Origin: Glycocaulis albus
GTDB lineage: Bacteria; Pseudomonadota; Alphaproteobacteria; Caulobacterales; Maricaulaceae
Assembly: GCF_014639075.1 (NCBI RefSeq)
Contig: NZ_BMFS01000010.1
Location: forward strand, 1-64,000
Direction of reading: 5' to 3'
DNA length: 64,000 nt
Part shown: in pieces, positions 43,885 through 53,600 of the stretch
How the letters are laid out: every line of letters starts with the position of its first letter
Numbering within the stretch: the stretch's first letter is position 1
The notes under the pieces: generated by a model
Told to the model about the DNA's origin: nothing
Database searches by the model: none
What the model saw: the letters and a program-made list of their open reading frames with translations, nothing else
Position numbers and translations under genes: made by a program

Positions 43885-44616
43885 TCAAAGAGTGCGCGGG
43901 GTATCGATCCGCCACCTGTGATGACGGCGCCCCCTGCCCTTCGCTTCCGCTCCCGGCTTGCCGCCGGACGGTCTCGAATGGGCGTAGCCATTGCGATAAT
44001 TATCATCCCGGCCCGAATCCCAGAAATGAGACACACCTTCGAAGATCGAGGAGGCGTTGTGCGTTGTCGCGCTCAGCCAAAGCGGCCGAGAGCGAGGCAG
44101 GTATCCAGCCAGCCGGGTTTGAGAGAGACGGCGTGGTCGTCCCAGCTGCAGCATTCCAGGAGGAACCTCCCAGTCGAACGCGTCATCATATCCATTGCCG
44201 CCCCTATGGGCGGCGATCCAGCCGATATGGCAGGCGCGGGCAAGCGCGCCTACCCGATCGCGAAGATAGGCCGTGCCATTGATGGAGCGGACAGAATCGG
44301 CGTGGTTGGCGAGACGGGATGCAGGTTCGGCCGTGCAGACCGCTTCCCAGAGACTCATGGCCGAGTCGGTCAGGAGATCTTCGGAGATCTGACCATAGGC
44401 GCGGGCAATGTCTTCATCGGCCACGTCGTCGATATGGACGGCTTGGCCATCAGCGCTGCGCATATAGACGCCCCAGAAATGGGGCGGGAAGCCGGCAGGC
44501 GGCGGGCCGATATGACCTCTGGTGAGGCCGTGTGTCGCTGCGTATTCAAAGCGCGGGCCATATTCGAGCGTGACGAAATCGCGCGGCGATACGGGAATGG
44601 TGACGGACTGATCCAT
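43885..44616 (-). CDS. Conserved-looking plasmid protein of unknown function (243 aa)
   Basis: The ATG at 44616 has AAGGA upstream and gives MDQSVTIPVSPRDFVTLEYG. Aromatic and His-rich blocks (FPPHFWGVYMRSADGQAVHI, then RDRVGALARACHIGWIAAHR) suggest a folded soluble protein. The last 40 residues (GGKPGAEAKGRGRRHHRW) are basic and could bind nucleic acid or be frame-extended. An earlier start at 44691 is possible but unsupported. No family recognised. Confidence 0.65.
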   Translation of the reverse strand: MDQSVTIPVSPRDFVTLEYGPRFEYAATHGLTRGHIGPPPAGFPPHFWGVYMRSADGQAVHIDDVADEDIARAYGQISEDLLTDSAMSLWEAVCTAEPASRLANHADSVRSINGTAYLRDRVGALARACHIGWIAAHRGGNGYDDAFDWEVPPGMLQLGRPRRLSQTRLAGYLPRSRPLWLSATTHNASSIFEGVSHFWDSGRDDNYRNGYAHSRPSGGKPGAEAKGRGRRHHRWRIDTPRTL

Positions 44617-44760
44617 GACGGGAATCCTTGTCGCTGGTGAAGCATCGCTACGGGCGCGCGCATGGCGGCGCGCCCGTGCGAGCGGGTTCACAAAAGGCTG
44701 GGGATGGGATAGATTGAGGGAGTGGGGATCGAGCTTTCGCCCGACCCCCGTTTCTCTAGA

Positions 44761-44817
44761 ACGTGAAGAGATAGACCCGGATCCGAACTCGCCAGCTCGT
44801 CCGGGTCTTTTTCACGT
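44761..44817. repeat. Extended inverted repeat, possible terminator
   Basis: Outer arms ACGTGAA / TTCACGT and inner arms AGACCCGGA / TCCGGGTCT enclose an 18-nt loop; TTTTT follows the inner stem on the plus strand. A 30-codon minus-strand frame (44756-44848, starting MWFLPFSFSLDVKKTRTSWR) spans it and may be an artefact of the repeat. Confidence 0.5.
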
Positions 44818-44956
44818 CCAGAGAGAAGCTAAACGGTAAAAACCACATCAGCTTCACTCCCTTCAGCAGCGAAGGCTTATCGCCATAGACCGGGGAGCCT
44901 ATCTCCCACGGCTCGCGCGGGCTGGCACCGCGCTTCGCTTCTCGCTGCCGAAACGG

Positions 44957-45430
44957 TCAGAGGCGCGGCTTACGCCCCTCTTCCACGTGTTGGCCGGTAT
45001 TGGGATCGGTATAGGACCAGCTCGCGGCGATCAGTTCGTGCGTGCGGCGCCAAACGCCGCGTGAATCGCGCCAGTGGCGAGGCTTCCAGGTGCCGGTGAC
45101 GAGAACCGGCATTTTGAACGTCCGGAAGACGGCTGGATCCTCGGTCTTCTCGTAGGCCTCAACCAGGTAGTCGGTAATGGCGCGCCGTAGTCCGCCGGCG
45201 CAAGCTTCCCCGCGCGGTCCTTTGAAGATGACGGTGTAGCGCTTGCGATCAATTACGAAATCGGTGGCGATATCGTCGAAGGCATAGTGGGCGCAGCGCC
45301 ATTCATTCCTCAGCTTGATTTTACCGGTAGTCAGGCGTCGGCCTTCGAAGAGCTGGTCAGCGTCGGACCAATAAGCGGTTTCAGGATCTTGTGCGGGACG
45401 GGTTTTGATAGCGGCGAAGTTGACAGACAT
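44957..45430 (-). CDS. Unknown plasmid protein (157 aa)
   Basis: The ATG at 45430 is preceded by GGAGGAAGCC, a strong site; the frame upstream is the trailer of the SSB region. The sequence begins MSVNFAAIKTRPAQDPETAY and has Trp/Arg-rich blocks (RNEWRCAHYAFDDIATDFVI, then TGTWKPRHWRDSRGVWRRTH). No membrane segment. It is directly downstream of the SSB gene, separated by a hairpin terminator. Not recognised; probably part of the single-strand DNA and establishment functions of the element, by position. Confidence 0.68.
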   Translation of the reverse strand: MSVNFAAIKTRPAQDPETAYWSDADQLFEGRRLTTGKIKLRNEWRCAHYAFDDIATDFVIDRKRYTVIFKGPRGEACAGGLRRAITDYLVEAYEKTEDPAVFRTFKMPVLVTGTWKPRHWRDSRGVWRRTHELIAASWSYTDPNTGQHVEEGRKPRL

Positions 45431-45503
45431 GGCTTCCTCCATTGCAGGTTCGATGGAGGCGGTCTGATTTTTCACTTTGATGCGGAGCGGCGCGGTACCA
45501 GAG

Positions 45504-45532
45504 AAAAGGGCGCTCCGCTGGAGCGCCCTTTT
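45504..45532. terminator. Bidirectional hairpin terminator after the SSB-like gene
   Basis: Perfect 9-bp stem GGGCGCTCC / GGAGCGCCC with a 3-nt loop; TTTT follows on the plus strand and TTTTCTCT on the minus strand. Confidence 0.85.
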
Positions 45533-45558
45533 CATGCCGGCCGGGGGATAGGGCGAGC

Positions 45559-45906
45559 TTAGTTGGCGCGGTTCACCAGCTCGATGGAGCCGTTGCTCTG
45601 CGTTACGCGGTAGAGCGTCTCGACGGCAGCGTCACGCGCTTCATCGACACGGCGCAATTCCATCTCGCCTTCCACGAGGACGTAAGCGCCCTTCTTGCAG
45701 TGCTTTTCAAGATAGCTGACCAGGCCCTGATTGAAGACGGCGATTGAGAACCAGTCTTTGCGGTAGGTGGGCTGGCCCTCCTTCTGGCCGGTATAGGTCT
45801 CCGAACAGACGCGGATGAAGGCATGGTGGCGGGTTTCGCCATTGTGCTCGCGCTCGCGGATATCCGCATCGGCGCCGAGATTTCCGGAAATGATGAACTT
45901 GTTCAT
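45559..45906 (-). CDS. ssb: SSB-like OB-fold protein, short form (115 aa)
   Basis: MNKFIISGNLGADADIRERE is the SSB N-terminal strand, followed by HHAFIRVCSETYTGQKEG, the RKDWFSIAVFNQGLVSYLEK segment (WF-V core) and KGAYVLVEGEMELRRV. The protein ends shortly after the OB fold with no acidic tip, unlike the SSB at 47494-47928. AGGAGAG precedes the ATG. Mobile-element SSBs protect incoming single-stranded DNA; the missing tail suggests it does not recruit the usual SSB partners. Confidence 0.9.
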   Translation of the reverse strand: MNKFIISGNLGADADIREREHNGETRHHAFIRVCSETYTGQKEGQPTYRKDWFSIAVFNQGLVSYLEKHCKKGAYVLVEGEMELRRVDEARDAAVETLYRVTQSNGSIELVNRAN

Positions 45907-46062
45907 GGGTCTCTCCTATTTGGGCCCAAGAGGCCGATCAGGCATCATGCCTTTACTTCATGCCCTTATGAGCATGAATTCTTTCCCGGTTTTCCTTTTG
46001 GACGGGTTGAGGAAGTGTCGCGATTGAGGCGACTGTTGAGGCTGAAAGCGTTTAAGCGCCAG

Positions 46063-46536
46063 CTAGGCTTCACAGAGCATCGAAATCTCGGTCAGCTCGG
46101 TTTCGAGCGTATTGCTGACTTCGAAATTGGTGGCGGCCAGGACCTCACCATCCCGGATGATTTCGAGTGCCTCGCGTTCGGAACGCGCACGCAGCTGGAC
46201 GTCCTCTCGCGCGATGATGATTTCGCGCCGATAGGTGCGCGCTGACCAGAGGCGTATGGGGCCTTCATTGGCGTTGGCCTCATCAATCTGAGTCTGAATC
46301 TCCTGATCCTCGGGCGAAAGCTCGAAGGCCGGAACAGACTGGTCATTCCAGAGAGGATGGGGCGCGGTCATTCCCAGATAGGGCCAGTAGCGGCGCATAA
46401 GCGTCTCGTATTCGGCCCGGCTTTTCTCTGTCTGGGTGCAGTCTTCGTGCATGTCCTCGAACGTGTGTTCGAGGGTAGAGCGCAGGCGTTCCAGGGCGTC
46501 GTGTACCAGGTCATCAGGGAGGTTGAGCGATTGCAT
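46063..46536 (-). CDS. Unknown acidic protein (157 aa)
   Basis: The ATG at 46536 (MQSLNLPDDLVHDALERLRS) follows AAGAGA; a TTG at 46554 is less likely. Two predicted helices (EHTFEDMHEDCTQTEKSRAE) precede WPYLGMTAPHPLWNDQSVPA and a C-terminal mixed domain with RREIIIAREDVQLRARSERE. No family recognised. It lies between SSB and RadC genes on the same strand, so it probably belongs to the same DNA-processing set. Confidence 0.65.
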   Translation of the reverse strand: MQSLNLPDDLVHDALERLRSTLEHTFEDMHEDCTQTEKSRAEYETLMRRYWPYLGMTAPHPLWNDQSVPAFELSPEDQEIQTQIDEANANEGPIRLWSARTYRREIIIAREDVQLRARSEREALEIIRDGEVLAATNFEVSNTLETELTEISMLCEA

Positions 46537-46636
46537 GGTGCGGATCTCTTTCAAGTTCGGGCAGGACCGGGCGCGCGCGATAGCGCAGCGCTTGTGGTCC
46601 GGCGATGGGCAGGAAGGATGAGAGCGGCGCGCCGTG

Positions 46637-47119
46637 CTACATGAGGCCGGCAGAGCGCATGGAGCCTACGGCGTCACCGGCCACGATGAAGTGGTCATGG
46701 ACGGCGATATCGAAGGGTTTAGCGACATCGAGGATCTTGCGGGTCATTTCGATATCGGCCTGGCTTGGCGAGATTTCACCTGATGGATGGTTATGCGCGA
46801 GGATCATGGCGGATGCGCCGACTTCGAGCGCGCGGCGGATTATCTCGCGCGGATAGACAGGCGCATGAGCTATTGTGCCTCGGCCTGCAAGATGGTCCTC
46901 GATGAGTCTGTTCTTGATATCGAGATAGAGCACGCGGATCACCTCCTGCTTCTTCCCGGCGAATGCGGTACGCAGATAATCCTTGGCCGTGGCAAAGCTG
47001 GTGATCTGGGGGCGCTGGGTCATGTAGCGGCGCAGCACCGCGCGCGCCTCTGCGATGATTGCGGCGTCCCGGGGCGCATACCCGCATTCTGGGTGTTGGA
47101 GATCTAGGGCGGTCTGCAT
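46637..47119 (-). CDS. radC: RadC/JAB-domain protein (160 aa)
   Basis: The JAB metal-binding motif is intact: ILAHNHPSGEISPSQAD gives HxH...D, with the upstream Glu in the FAGKKQEVIRVLYLD region. The protein lacks the helix-hairpin-helix part of chromosomal RadC and matches the short plasmid form. Function in vivo is not settled for the family; a metallopeptidase or nuclease fold is predicted. GGGAGA precedes the ATG. It is co-directional with the SSB genes. Confidence 0.93.
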   Translation of the reverse strand: MQTALDLQHPECGYAPRDAAIIAEARAVLRRYMTQRPQITSFATAKDYLRTAFAGKKQEVIRVLYLDIKNRLIEDHLAGRGTIAHAPVYPREIIRRALEVGASAMILAHNHPSGEISPSQADIEMTRKILDVAKPFDIAVHDHFIVAGDAVGSMRSAGLM

Positions 47120-47178
47120 GGCGGGTCTCCCTGCAGGTGTGGTTGAGGGATTGAGGAACCAGGAAGGAATGAAGGCGG

Positions 47179-47418
47179 CTAGGAGCCGCCTTCTTCGTCT
47201 TCAGCCAGTTCGTCGAGATAGGATTGGGCGGCTTTGCCGAAGGTGGTTTCGACATCGCGCCGGGACATGCCTTGCCCTACCGCCCAGTGATGCAGGTCGG
47301 TGAAAACGTCATGGAGCAGTTCTTCGGTGTCGAAGCTGCCTCTCAGATCGCTGCCATAGGCCAGATAGCCGTCAACGGCAGCCTCGCCGCGTTCGGCGCG
47401 CTCGCTATTCGTCATCAT
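47179..47418 (-). CDS. Small acidic plasmid protein (79 aa)
   Basis: GGAGG lies six bases before the ATG at 47418. The sequence MMTNSERAERGEAAVDGYLA, then FDTEELLHDVFTDLHHWAVG, then RRDVETTFGKAAQSYLDELA is helical and acidic. Small proteins of this type are frequent between ssb and radC on alphaproteobacterial plasmids. No function known. A DNA-mimic or regulatory role is possible but not shown. Confidence 0.7.
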   Translation of the reverse strand: MMTNSERAERGEAAVDGYLAYGSDLRGSFDTEELLHDVFTDLHHWAVGQGMSRRDVETTFGKAAQSYLDELAEDEEGGS

Positions 47419-47453
47419 GACGAACCTCCAGATTGTGTAATGTGGGAAAGCGG

Positions 47454-47479
47454 GCGGCAGCGCCTGATGGCGCTGCCGC
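47454..47479 (-). terminator. Hairpin after the ssb gene
   Basis: Perfect 11-bp stem GCGGCAGCGCC / GGCGCTGCCGC with a 4-nt loop, about 15 nt past the SSB stop; CCGCTTTCCC follows on the minus strand, so the T-run is poor. Confidence 0.65.
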
Positions 47480-47493
47480 TGGCTGCGTGATCG

Positions 47494-47928
47494 CTAAAAC
47501 GGAAGATCGTCGTCGAGCGTATCGGACGCGAATGCGGGACGCTGCTCGGTGGATGACTGACGCTCATCAGCGCTGTCGTCGGAACCGGGGCGCAGAAGCT
47601 GCATGAAGCCGGTCTGGCCAACGCGGAAGCGGGTGACGGTGAGGTATTTGCCGTCGGCCTGGACGCGTTCGCTGTCCATCTCGCCGCTGATTTGCAGCAT
47701 GGCGCCTTTCTTGCCGTTCTTCTTCAGGAAGCTGATCAGATCCTTGCGGAAGGTGGCCACATCATACCAGCTCACATTGTAGATCGGCTGGCCCTGCCGG
47801 TCTTTGCCGCCATAGACATTTGAAGCGATCGAGATGAAAGCGACTTCGGTGAATGAGCCGTCGGCACGGCCGATTTCGCGGATGACAGCGTTCTGGCCGA
47901 GATTACCCGTAATATCAAAGCGGTTCAT
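47494..47928 (-). CDS. ssb: Single-stranded DNA-binding protein with acidic tip (144 aa)
   Basis: The ATG at 47928 (MNRFDITGNLGQNAVIREIG) follows GGAGAG; the frame upstream is not coding. OB-fold segments VSWYDVATFRKDLISFLKKN and KGAMLQISGEMDSERVQADG are clear. The C-terminus is DTLDDDLPF, the acidic tip that recruits repair and replication partners. Two different SSBs so close together suggest separate roles in transfer and in replication. Confidence 0.95.
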   Translation of the reverse strand: MNRFDITGNLGQNAVIREIGRADGSFTEVAFISIASNVYGGKDRQGQPIYNVSWYDVATFRKDLISFLKKNGKKGAMLQISGEMDSERVQADGKYLTVTRFRVGQTGFMQLLRPGSDDSADERQSSTEQRPAFASDTLDDDLPF

Positions 47929-48383
47929 ATTGGTCTCTCCTGTCGATCCTGGTGACCGTCTGGCGCGTATCGCCAACTGCTTCTCGATCATCAGGTTCAA
48001 CTTCATTCCCTCATTTTTTGAATTTGAGGGCGGGATGGACCGTCCGGGGTAAATGCGTATCCGGGTTGGCACGTATGGGCGATGGCAATTCGATAGATTG
48101 AGATTGGTGCTTATGGATTTGTGACGGAGGTGTTGATGGGTGTGCTTATGCGGTCCCGTGTGGGTTTTCAGCCTTGCTGAAAGCGCCGAAGGCGCCTCTC
48201 CCTCGCGCTTGTGCGAGGAGAAGGTGCCGGTGCAGGGATGGCAGGGTGCTAAACCCGTTGGCCGGTCTGAATATGCGCAGTATCGGGAAAACAGGAGTTT
48301 GCGAGGCCGATAGCGCGAACGCGGTAATGCAGATGCTCAAGCGGCCATTTGACCTGAGACCCTCAGGTCATGATTCATCGCCA
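47929..48383. other. Intergenic region with a possible solo IS end
   Basis: No gene recognised over 455 nt. At 48350-48370 TGACCTGA and TCAGGTCA form a perfect 8-bp inverted repeat around GACCC, just past the stop of the Shedu-like gene. Its first 15 bases equal the reverse complement of the putative IS3 right end at 25296-25310. Two smaller GC hairpins (GGCGCC type) lie near 48187-48200. Confidence 0.5.
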
Positions 48384-49547
48384 TTATTCGCTGCGCGTGA
48401 TGAAGCGGGCCCGATCAAGCAATTCGTCGAATGTCACGATATCTATGCTCCGGTTCTCGCGGCGGAACAGCTCGAAGGTGTCGCGCATCAACATCGCCGC
48501 TCTAGGATTATCGGAGCTGGTGAACTCATGGCTTGAGCCGATGACCAGTATGCTCTTCGCATTTCTTGTGCGGGCTTTGAGAGTTTCGGTCCCATCCTTG
48601 CTGAAATGCTCGCCATGGCCAGCCGAGGCGAGCCATTCCGCCTTCTGTTCCAGAATTTGGGAAACGGCGCTCATGAACTCTGAACTGAACTCCCATGTTC
48701 CCGCACGTCCGCCGCGGCTTGTGCGAAATATCGGCGTGTCAGGCTTCTTGATTTCGACCAGGACCGTATAATCGGTGAACGTCATCAGGAAATCGATCAC
48801 GGGCTTGTTCTGGTTGTCTGCGCCGCCTGCGCCCACGGTCATCTCCCGTCCGAACTGCCGCATGACGCGATAGTCCAGCCCGTACCCGAAGACCCATTTT
48901 TCGCGGTCGAAGAAGTCTTGCCACTGACTCTCGCTCCAGTCCCCCAGCCGCATATGTTCTTCATACGCTTCGAGCCCCTGCCGGCGGCCCAGCAGAATGT
49001 TGATCTCTTCGTCGGTCAGCGACTGATGCAAGCCGCGCAGAAGGCTGTCTCGCTGAGTGTCTGTCATCGATCTTATTTGATCGATTATCCTGCGATCTGA
49101 GGCATCGATGATCGCCTTCGGTCCGGGCTTCGTGGAAATGTCCTCAATCGGAAACCGCTCCTCATTCGACAGGTCGATGAACTCGATTTGGGAGAGAAAG
49201 TCGAGAAGCCGGGTAAACTCCTCGCGTCGGAATGTGAACTCCTCCTTTTCCATCGCCTCGAACCAATCGCCGGCGCGGGATTTGAATGTTTGGAGCGTGA
49301 GGCGCTTAACGCGCTTGTCGTCTTGTGTGACGAGAGCCGTGACCTGCGTCTTGCGGGTGTTTCCCGTCAGACGAAGACACATCGCGCCTTCAATCTCGCC
49401 TAGATGAAGCTCGTCGCTTCCCTCCACCACCATTTTCACTTGGCGGACCCGCTCGGTGTTCCTTTCATTGAAGGTGAAGACCTTCGAGATGTAGGTTTTG
49501 GCATGTTTGCGAAGCCGGAAAAAATCGTATTCGCTTCCTTCGGCCAT
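48384..49547 (-). CDS. sduA: Shedu-like defence protein (DUF4263, 387 aa)
   Basis: The ATG at 49547 (MAEGSEYDFFRLRKHAKTYI) has AAGGAG ten bases upstream; a TTG at 49556 is too close to it. The N-terminal half is a mixed domain. The C-terminal DUF4263 nuclease domain begins SESQWQDFFDREKWVFGYGL, followed by the PD-(D/E)xK core: Asp in VIDFLMTF and the Glu-Ile-Lys of VLVEIKKPDTPIF. Single-gene Shedu systems abort phage infection through this nuclease. Its placement inside plasmid housekeeping genes suggests a stable load. Family assignment is good; activity is not shown. Confidence 0.85.
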   Translation of the reverse strand: MAEGSEYDFFRLRKHAKTYISKVFTFNERNTERVRQVKMVVEGSDELHLGEIEGAMCLRLTGNTRKTQVTALVTQDDKRVKRLTLQTFKSRAGDWFEAMEKEEFTFRREEFTRLLDFLSQIEFIDLSNEERFPIEDISTKPGPKAIIDASDRRIIDQIRSMTDTQRDSLLRGLHQSLTDEEINILLGRRQGLEAYEEHMRLGDWSESQWQDFFDREKWVFGYGLDYRVMRQFGREMTVGAGGADNQNKPVIDFLMTFTDYTVLVEIKKPDTPIFRTSRGGRAGTWEFSSEFMSAVSQILEQKAEWLASAGHGEHFSKDGTETLKARTRNAKSILVIGSSHEFTSSDNPRAAMLMRDTFELFRRENRSIDIVTFDELLDRARFITRSE

Positions 49548-49739
49548 GCGCGGCAATCTCCTTCGTTCGTCCTAAGGCTATACCAATGCATTCTTATTGC
49601 GCCGATGGGAAGACGAGGCGACCAAATCACGTCGTAGAACACTAATCCGACGATACCAGAGGCGCGTTTTCCTCTCCGCCATGAAATTGTTGGCGGCATC
49701 GGACAGCACCGCCTGGTTCCAGCGTCTTCGAAGCCGTCA

Positions 49740-50040
49740 GAGCTCTGAGATCATCGCTGAGATTGTGCGCAGAGGAGACACCTCGATGGAACTCAGGAGC
49801 GGATACGCCTTGGCATCCGGATAGACGATAATGCCGAGGGGACGGAGGTTGTCGATGGCTGGGTGGAAGCCACGAACGATGCCGGGCGTTGGGCTACGCT
49901 TGTTCTCCATCGCCCATAAGTCGCCACCGGAGGGGTCAGCATCAGGTTAATCTCTGTGGCTGCGCAGGTGCGATAGAAGGACGGGCGCGCGAACTCGGCA
50001 GCGCTGAGCAGGCTCCAGAGGCCTTTTCCTCTGGCCAAAG
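49740..50040 (-). pseudogene. Frameshifted C-terminal remnant of a DUF4143 ATPase
   Basis: Minus strand: LLSAAEFARPSFYRTCAATE, then INLMLTPP in one frame, then after a frameshift near 49910 MENKRSPTPGIVRGFHPAID, then NLRPLGIIVYPDAKAYPLLS. This is the usual end of DUF4143 AAA+ proteins (FWRT-AEIDLLLE, IEIKRS, RGFH). The ATPase part is missing. Confidence 0.75.
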
Positions 50041-50064
50041 CCAGCCAGTCCCGCTGTGCGATTT

Positions 50065-50505
50065 CTACACTTTGCCCATGGTGGTCGCGCTGGGCGGTAC
50101 CGGCGTGTTGTCGTGGAGACAGGCGAAAAGTTCAGAAACGGTAGTTTCCAACGATTCTGCGAGAGAATACATGACATCGGTTTGAATACGTGAATCTGTA
50201 TAAAACAGGTGCATCGTGTGATAGAAGAATGTCGTAATGGAAACGTTTATGATTTCTTGAACATGCGTATGCAGAATACGAGGGATTGAAATCACATAAA
50301 TGGTGCTATCATTTGGTGGCGCATAAAAATTCTGAGGTATGCTTTCTAGAACGACGCTAGTGCAGCGCGTGACGAGAAGTGAGCCTGCGGTATATATTGG
50401 AGTGTTGTATTTCGTGGACAGGGAATAGAGAAACTGTTCGTGCCGCTTCTGATGGGCGGCAGCGATAGCGACCCTTACGCTTATTTTGGACGAAGGTTTT
50501 GCCAT
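50065..50505 (-). CDS. Unknown protein (146 aa), AT-rich
   Basis: Starts MAKPSSKISVRVAIAAAHQK, then LYSLSTKYNTPIYTAGSLLV and a polar, His/Thr-rich middle (FYHTMHLFYTDSRIQTDVMY) and ends PPSATTMGKV. Lower GC than its neighbours suggests recent arrival. No ribosome binding site of note and no family recognised. Confidence 0.5.
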   Translation of the reverse strand: MAKPSSKISVRVAIAAAHQKRHEQFLYSLSTKYNTPIYTAGSLLVTRCTSVVLESIPQNFYAPPNDSTIYVISIPRILHTHVQEIINVSITTFFYHTMHLFYTDSRIQTDVMYSLAESLETTVSELFACLHDNTPVPPSATTMGKV

Positions 50506-50573
50506 GTCGGCGGTTTATAGCAGGCGTATATATCGGGCAAGAGTAAACGATATACCAGCGAGTTAGGCTGGAG

Positions 50574-50597
50574 AGCCCCGGCGGCAAGGCCGGGGCT
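50574..50597. terminator. Hairpin after the methylase/helicase gene
   Basis: AGCCCCGGC / GCCGGGGCT with a 6-nt loop, 20 nt past the stop at 50617 and without a T-run. Confidence 0.45.
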
Positions 50598-50616
50598 GCG
50601 CACAGCGAGTTCAGTG

Positions 50617-53600
50617 TCAGGCGGCCAAGACGAGATCGGGCCGGGATTGTTGAAGCCGTTGAAGGAAGACCAGGGCTTCCTGATCGGGCACCGTAAGGCG
50701 CATCTGGTAGGCATGGCGTTGCGCCTGGGCACCAAGGGAGGTCCAGAATGGAAGATCGTCGGCTTTCCAGCCACGAATCTCGATCACGGGCTTGTCCATG
50801 AAGCGAGTGGGCACAAGGTGAAGGCGAGAAGCGGTGTGGCTTATGGACCGGCCCTCTCTGAGCTGGGAGATTAGGTGATCGGGTTTCTGACGGGTTTCGA
50901 TATCGGCCAGCATCTTGGCCTGGTTGGCAGTGAGCAGCCGGCCAACAACGGAATCGCCGTTGTCATCCATTACGCGACGGACGGATATGTCCGAGGAGTC
51001 GAAAGACCGCCAGAGGTGGAGGCTGGCACCGTGGAGGATATGGACCAGGCGTTTCAGAATTTGAGCCGGTTTGGATTGAGCGGCTTTCCAGAGGCGCGTG
51101 AACTCTTCCTGATCGATCTCCTCATAGCGCATGATGAGGGCGTTTTCTGACTGATGCCAGCGTGAAGAGGGGCTGTCGAGCGTTAGGACGGTGTAGGGAA
51201 TGCCGTTATCTCCTGCAGCCAGCCGGGGCATGGATGCGAGGATGGGCGTATGCGTTTTACGGTCCTTGAAATAGCCCGATATGAAGTCCGGATCGATTGA
51301 GAGAGCATCCAGAGAGCGGGGATGGAGGATGTCGGTTGTCTCATAGACCGAGACATAGCCGGGCAGGAAACCTTCCGGGTCGGCAGGGAGCTGATGGCGC
51401 TCAAGCAAACGGATTTCATCGGCGGTGATCATGGATATCTCGTGATCGAGGATGCCTTGTGACTTTGCCTGTTCGAGCGAAGCTTCCAGCAGGCCGAAGA
51501 ATTCTGCAAAGATGGCGTTCTGCGTTGCAAAAGGCAGCGCCAGGAGCCTGTTGAGCCAGCGTGTTATGGCAGGCAGGTCAGAGATCGCGGCTGCGTTAGC
51601 GGTCAGTTTGAGACCAGTCAGCTCCTCGAATTTGGCTGCAGAGATACACGCTTTGCCCGAGGCAAGTTGATGAACCCAGTTGCGATACGCGCCAAAGGCG
51701 TATGGGCCTTCCAGATTGTCCAGTGCGGAGAAGAGCTGGTCGCCAGCCGAACGTCGGTCGGCTTTGGTGAAGGCTCCAAGCACTTCAAGACGGCGCGCGA
51801 TAGTTGAAATGAAGCGTTTCTGCCCGGCGAGATTTGTAGAGACCGGCCGGAAGCGCGGGGGTACCGCCTGATTTGAACGGTGCGAGCGTCCAAGACCCTG
51901 AATGGCTTTGGAAGCGCGCCAGCCTGGTTCGATAAGGTAATGGCTGCGACGCTTCTGGTTCTTGTGGTCGAGACTGGCGTGATAGGAGCGGCCCGTGCCG
52001 CCAGCGTCGGAGAAGACGAGCAGATCGGCATCACCTGCCATGAAGCGCGCTGCTTCGGCCGGGTTTGAACTGGCAGGGCGGGTTACAAGCGTGCGGGATC
52101 CGTTGGCCATGACCAGACGCCGGGAACGGCCGGTACACTCGGCCAGACGATCAGGACCGAAGTGAAGAACGAGCTGGTCGAGCGCGCCCAGGCACTCTGG
52201 GAGAAGGATAAGCCGGTTCAAAAGGGCTTCACGAGCTGCGTCAGCTTCAGGACAGACGACATGGTTGCCGTCCTCGTCTAGCAGGGGTGTGGTGTCGACG
52301 ATTTCACCGTCTTCGTAAATCGGCTGTTGCTTCACAACAGGGAAGGCGTTCTCAAGATAATCGATCACATACTCTTTGGGCGTGATGTCGATATTCTCGA
52401 TGCCCATCTCGCCAGCATGCTTTAACCGGCGTTCGAGCACGGACTGATTGGTGGATGTGACCTGCACGACCGGGGCTAGGCCATTGGCGATGTCATCCTC
52501 AATGGCATGGATCAGAGCTGGTGATTGTATGGTTTGAAGCAGGTGGCCAAAGAACCGGAGCTTTGTGGATTCAAAGGCCGAGAGCGCGGCCGCTTTTGCT
52601 GATCTGGAATTGGTGGCGTTGGTTTCATCAACAATGCCGGTGGATTCCAGGGCCGCCTGGAGATTGGAGTGGATTACGGTCCAGGCGGCTGACCATTCAT
52701 CCCACAGAGCGATATCGTCTGGTGTGAAATCGTGGGTGAGAGGGTCATAGGAGACGCCCTCGTAGCTGAGAGAACGGGCGGTGTAGAGCCCCCTGCCCTT
52801 CAGCTCTCTCATCAGCAGTTCAAGGGCTGCAGGACCGCCAGCAGAGAGATTGGAAAGGCAGGCTTCACGGGTATCGAAGGGCGTCTTGGAGCAACCCCAC
52901 AGGCCGAGGCGTGTGGCGTATGCCAGATTTTCGACGTGAGAGCCTCCGGTGGCGGAGACGTAAACGATGCGGGCCTCTGGGAGCATGTTTTGCAGGCGCA
53001 GGCCAGTAAGGCCGGTCTGGGATGCCTTGCCCATACCGATCTTGCCCTGGATCTGGATCGCAGAGCCCATGGCATGGGCCTCATCGAAGATGATCAAGCC
53101 GTCGAAATCGGCACCGAACGCCTCGATGATCTGGTCGATGCGGGCGCGGCGCGCCTGGGTGGAGCCCATACGCAGTGTTGCATAGGTCGCAAAGAGGATC
53201 CCTTCGACGTTGGAGATATCGTCGTTGGCCGATATCGCTTTGAGATCGATGATCTCATGGGCACGGCCACCGAGGGCGGTCCAGTCTCGCCGGGCGTCTT
53301 CGATCAAGGTGGCGCTTTCTGAAATCCAGAGGTGACGGGTGCGGCCGCGGCATAGATTGTCCATCAGGATGCCGGCGATTTCACGCCCCTTCCCTACTCC
53401 GGTGCCGTCGGCGATGAAGTAGCCATAGCGATAGGCGTGGCCTTCAGGGTGCTCATTGACGTCAAGAGCGCTTTCATTGGGCAGATAGGCTCCGGGAATG
53501 AAGCGTTCGTGGGCCTGACCTGCGTAGATGATGGATTCCAGTTGGGCGTCGGTGAGTATGCCAGACTTGATTACACGGGCGGGAAGGCACGGCTGGTAGG

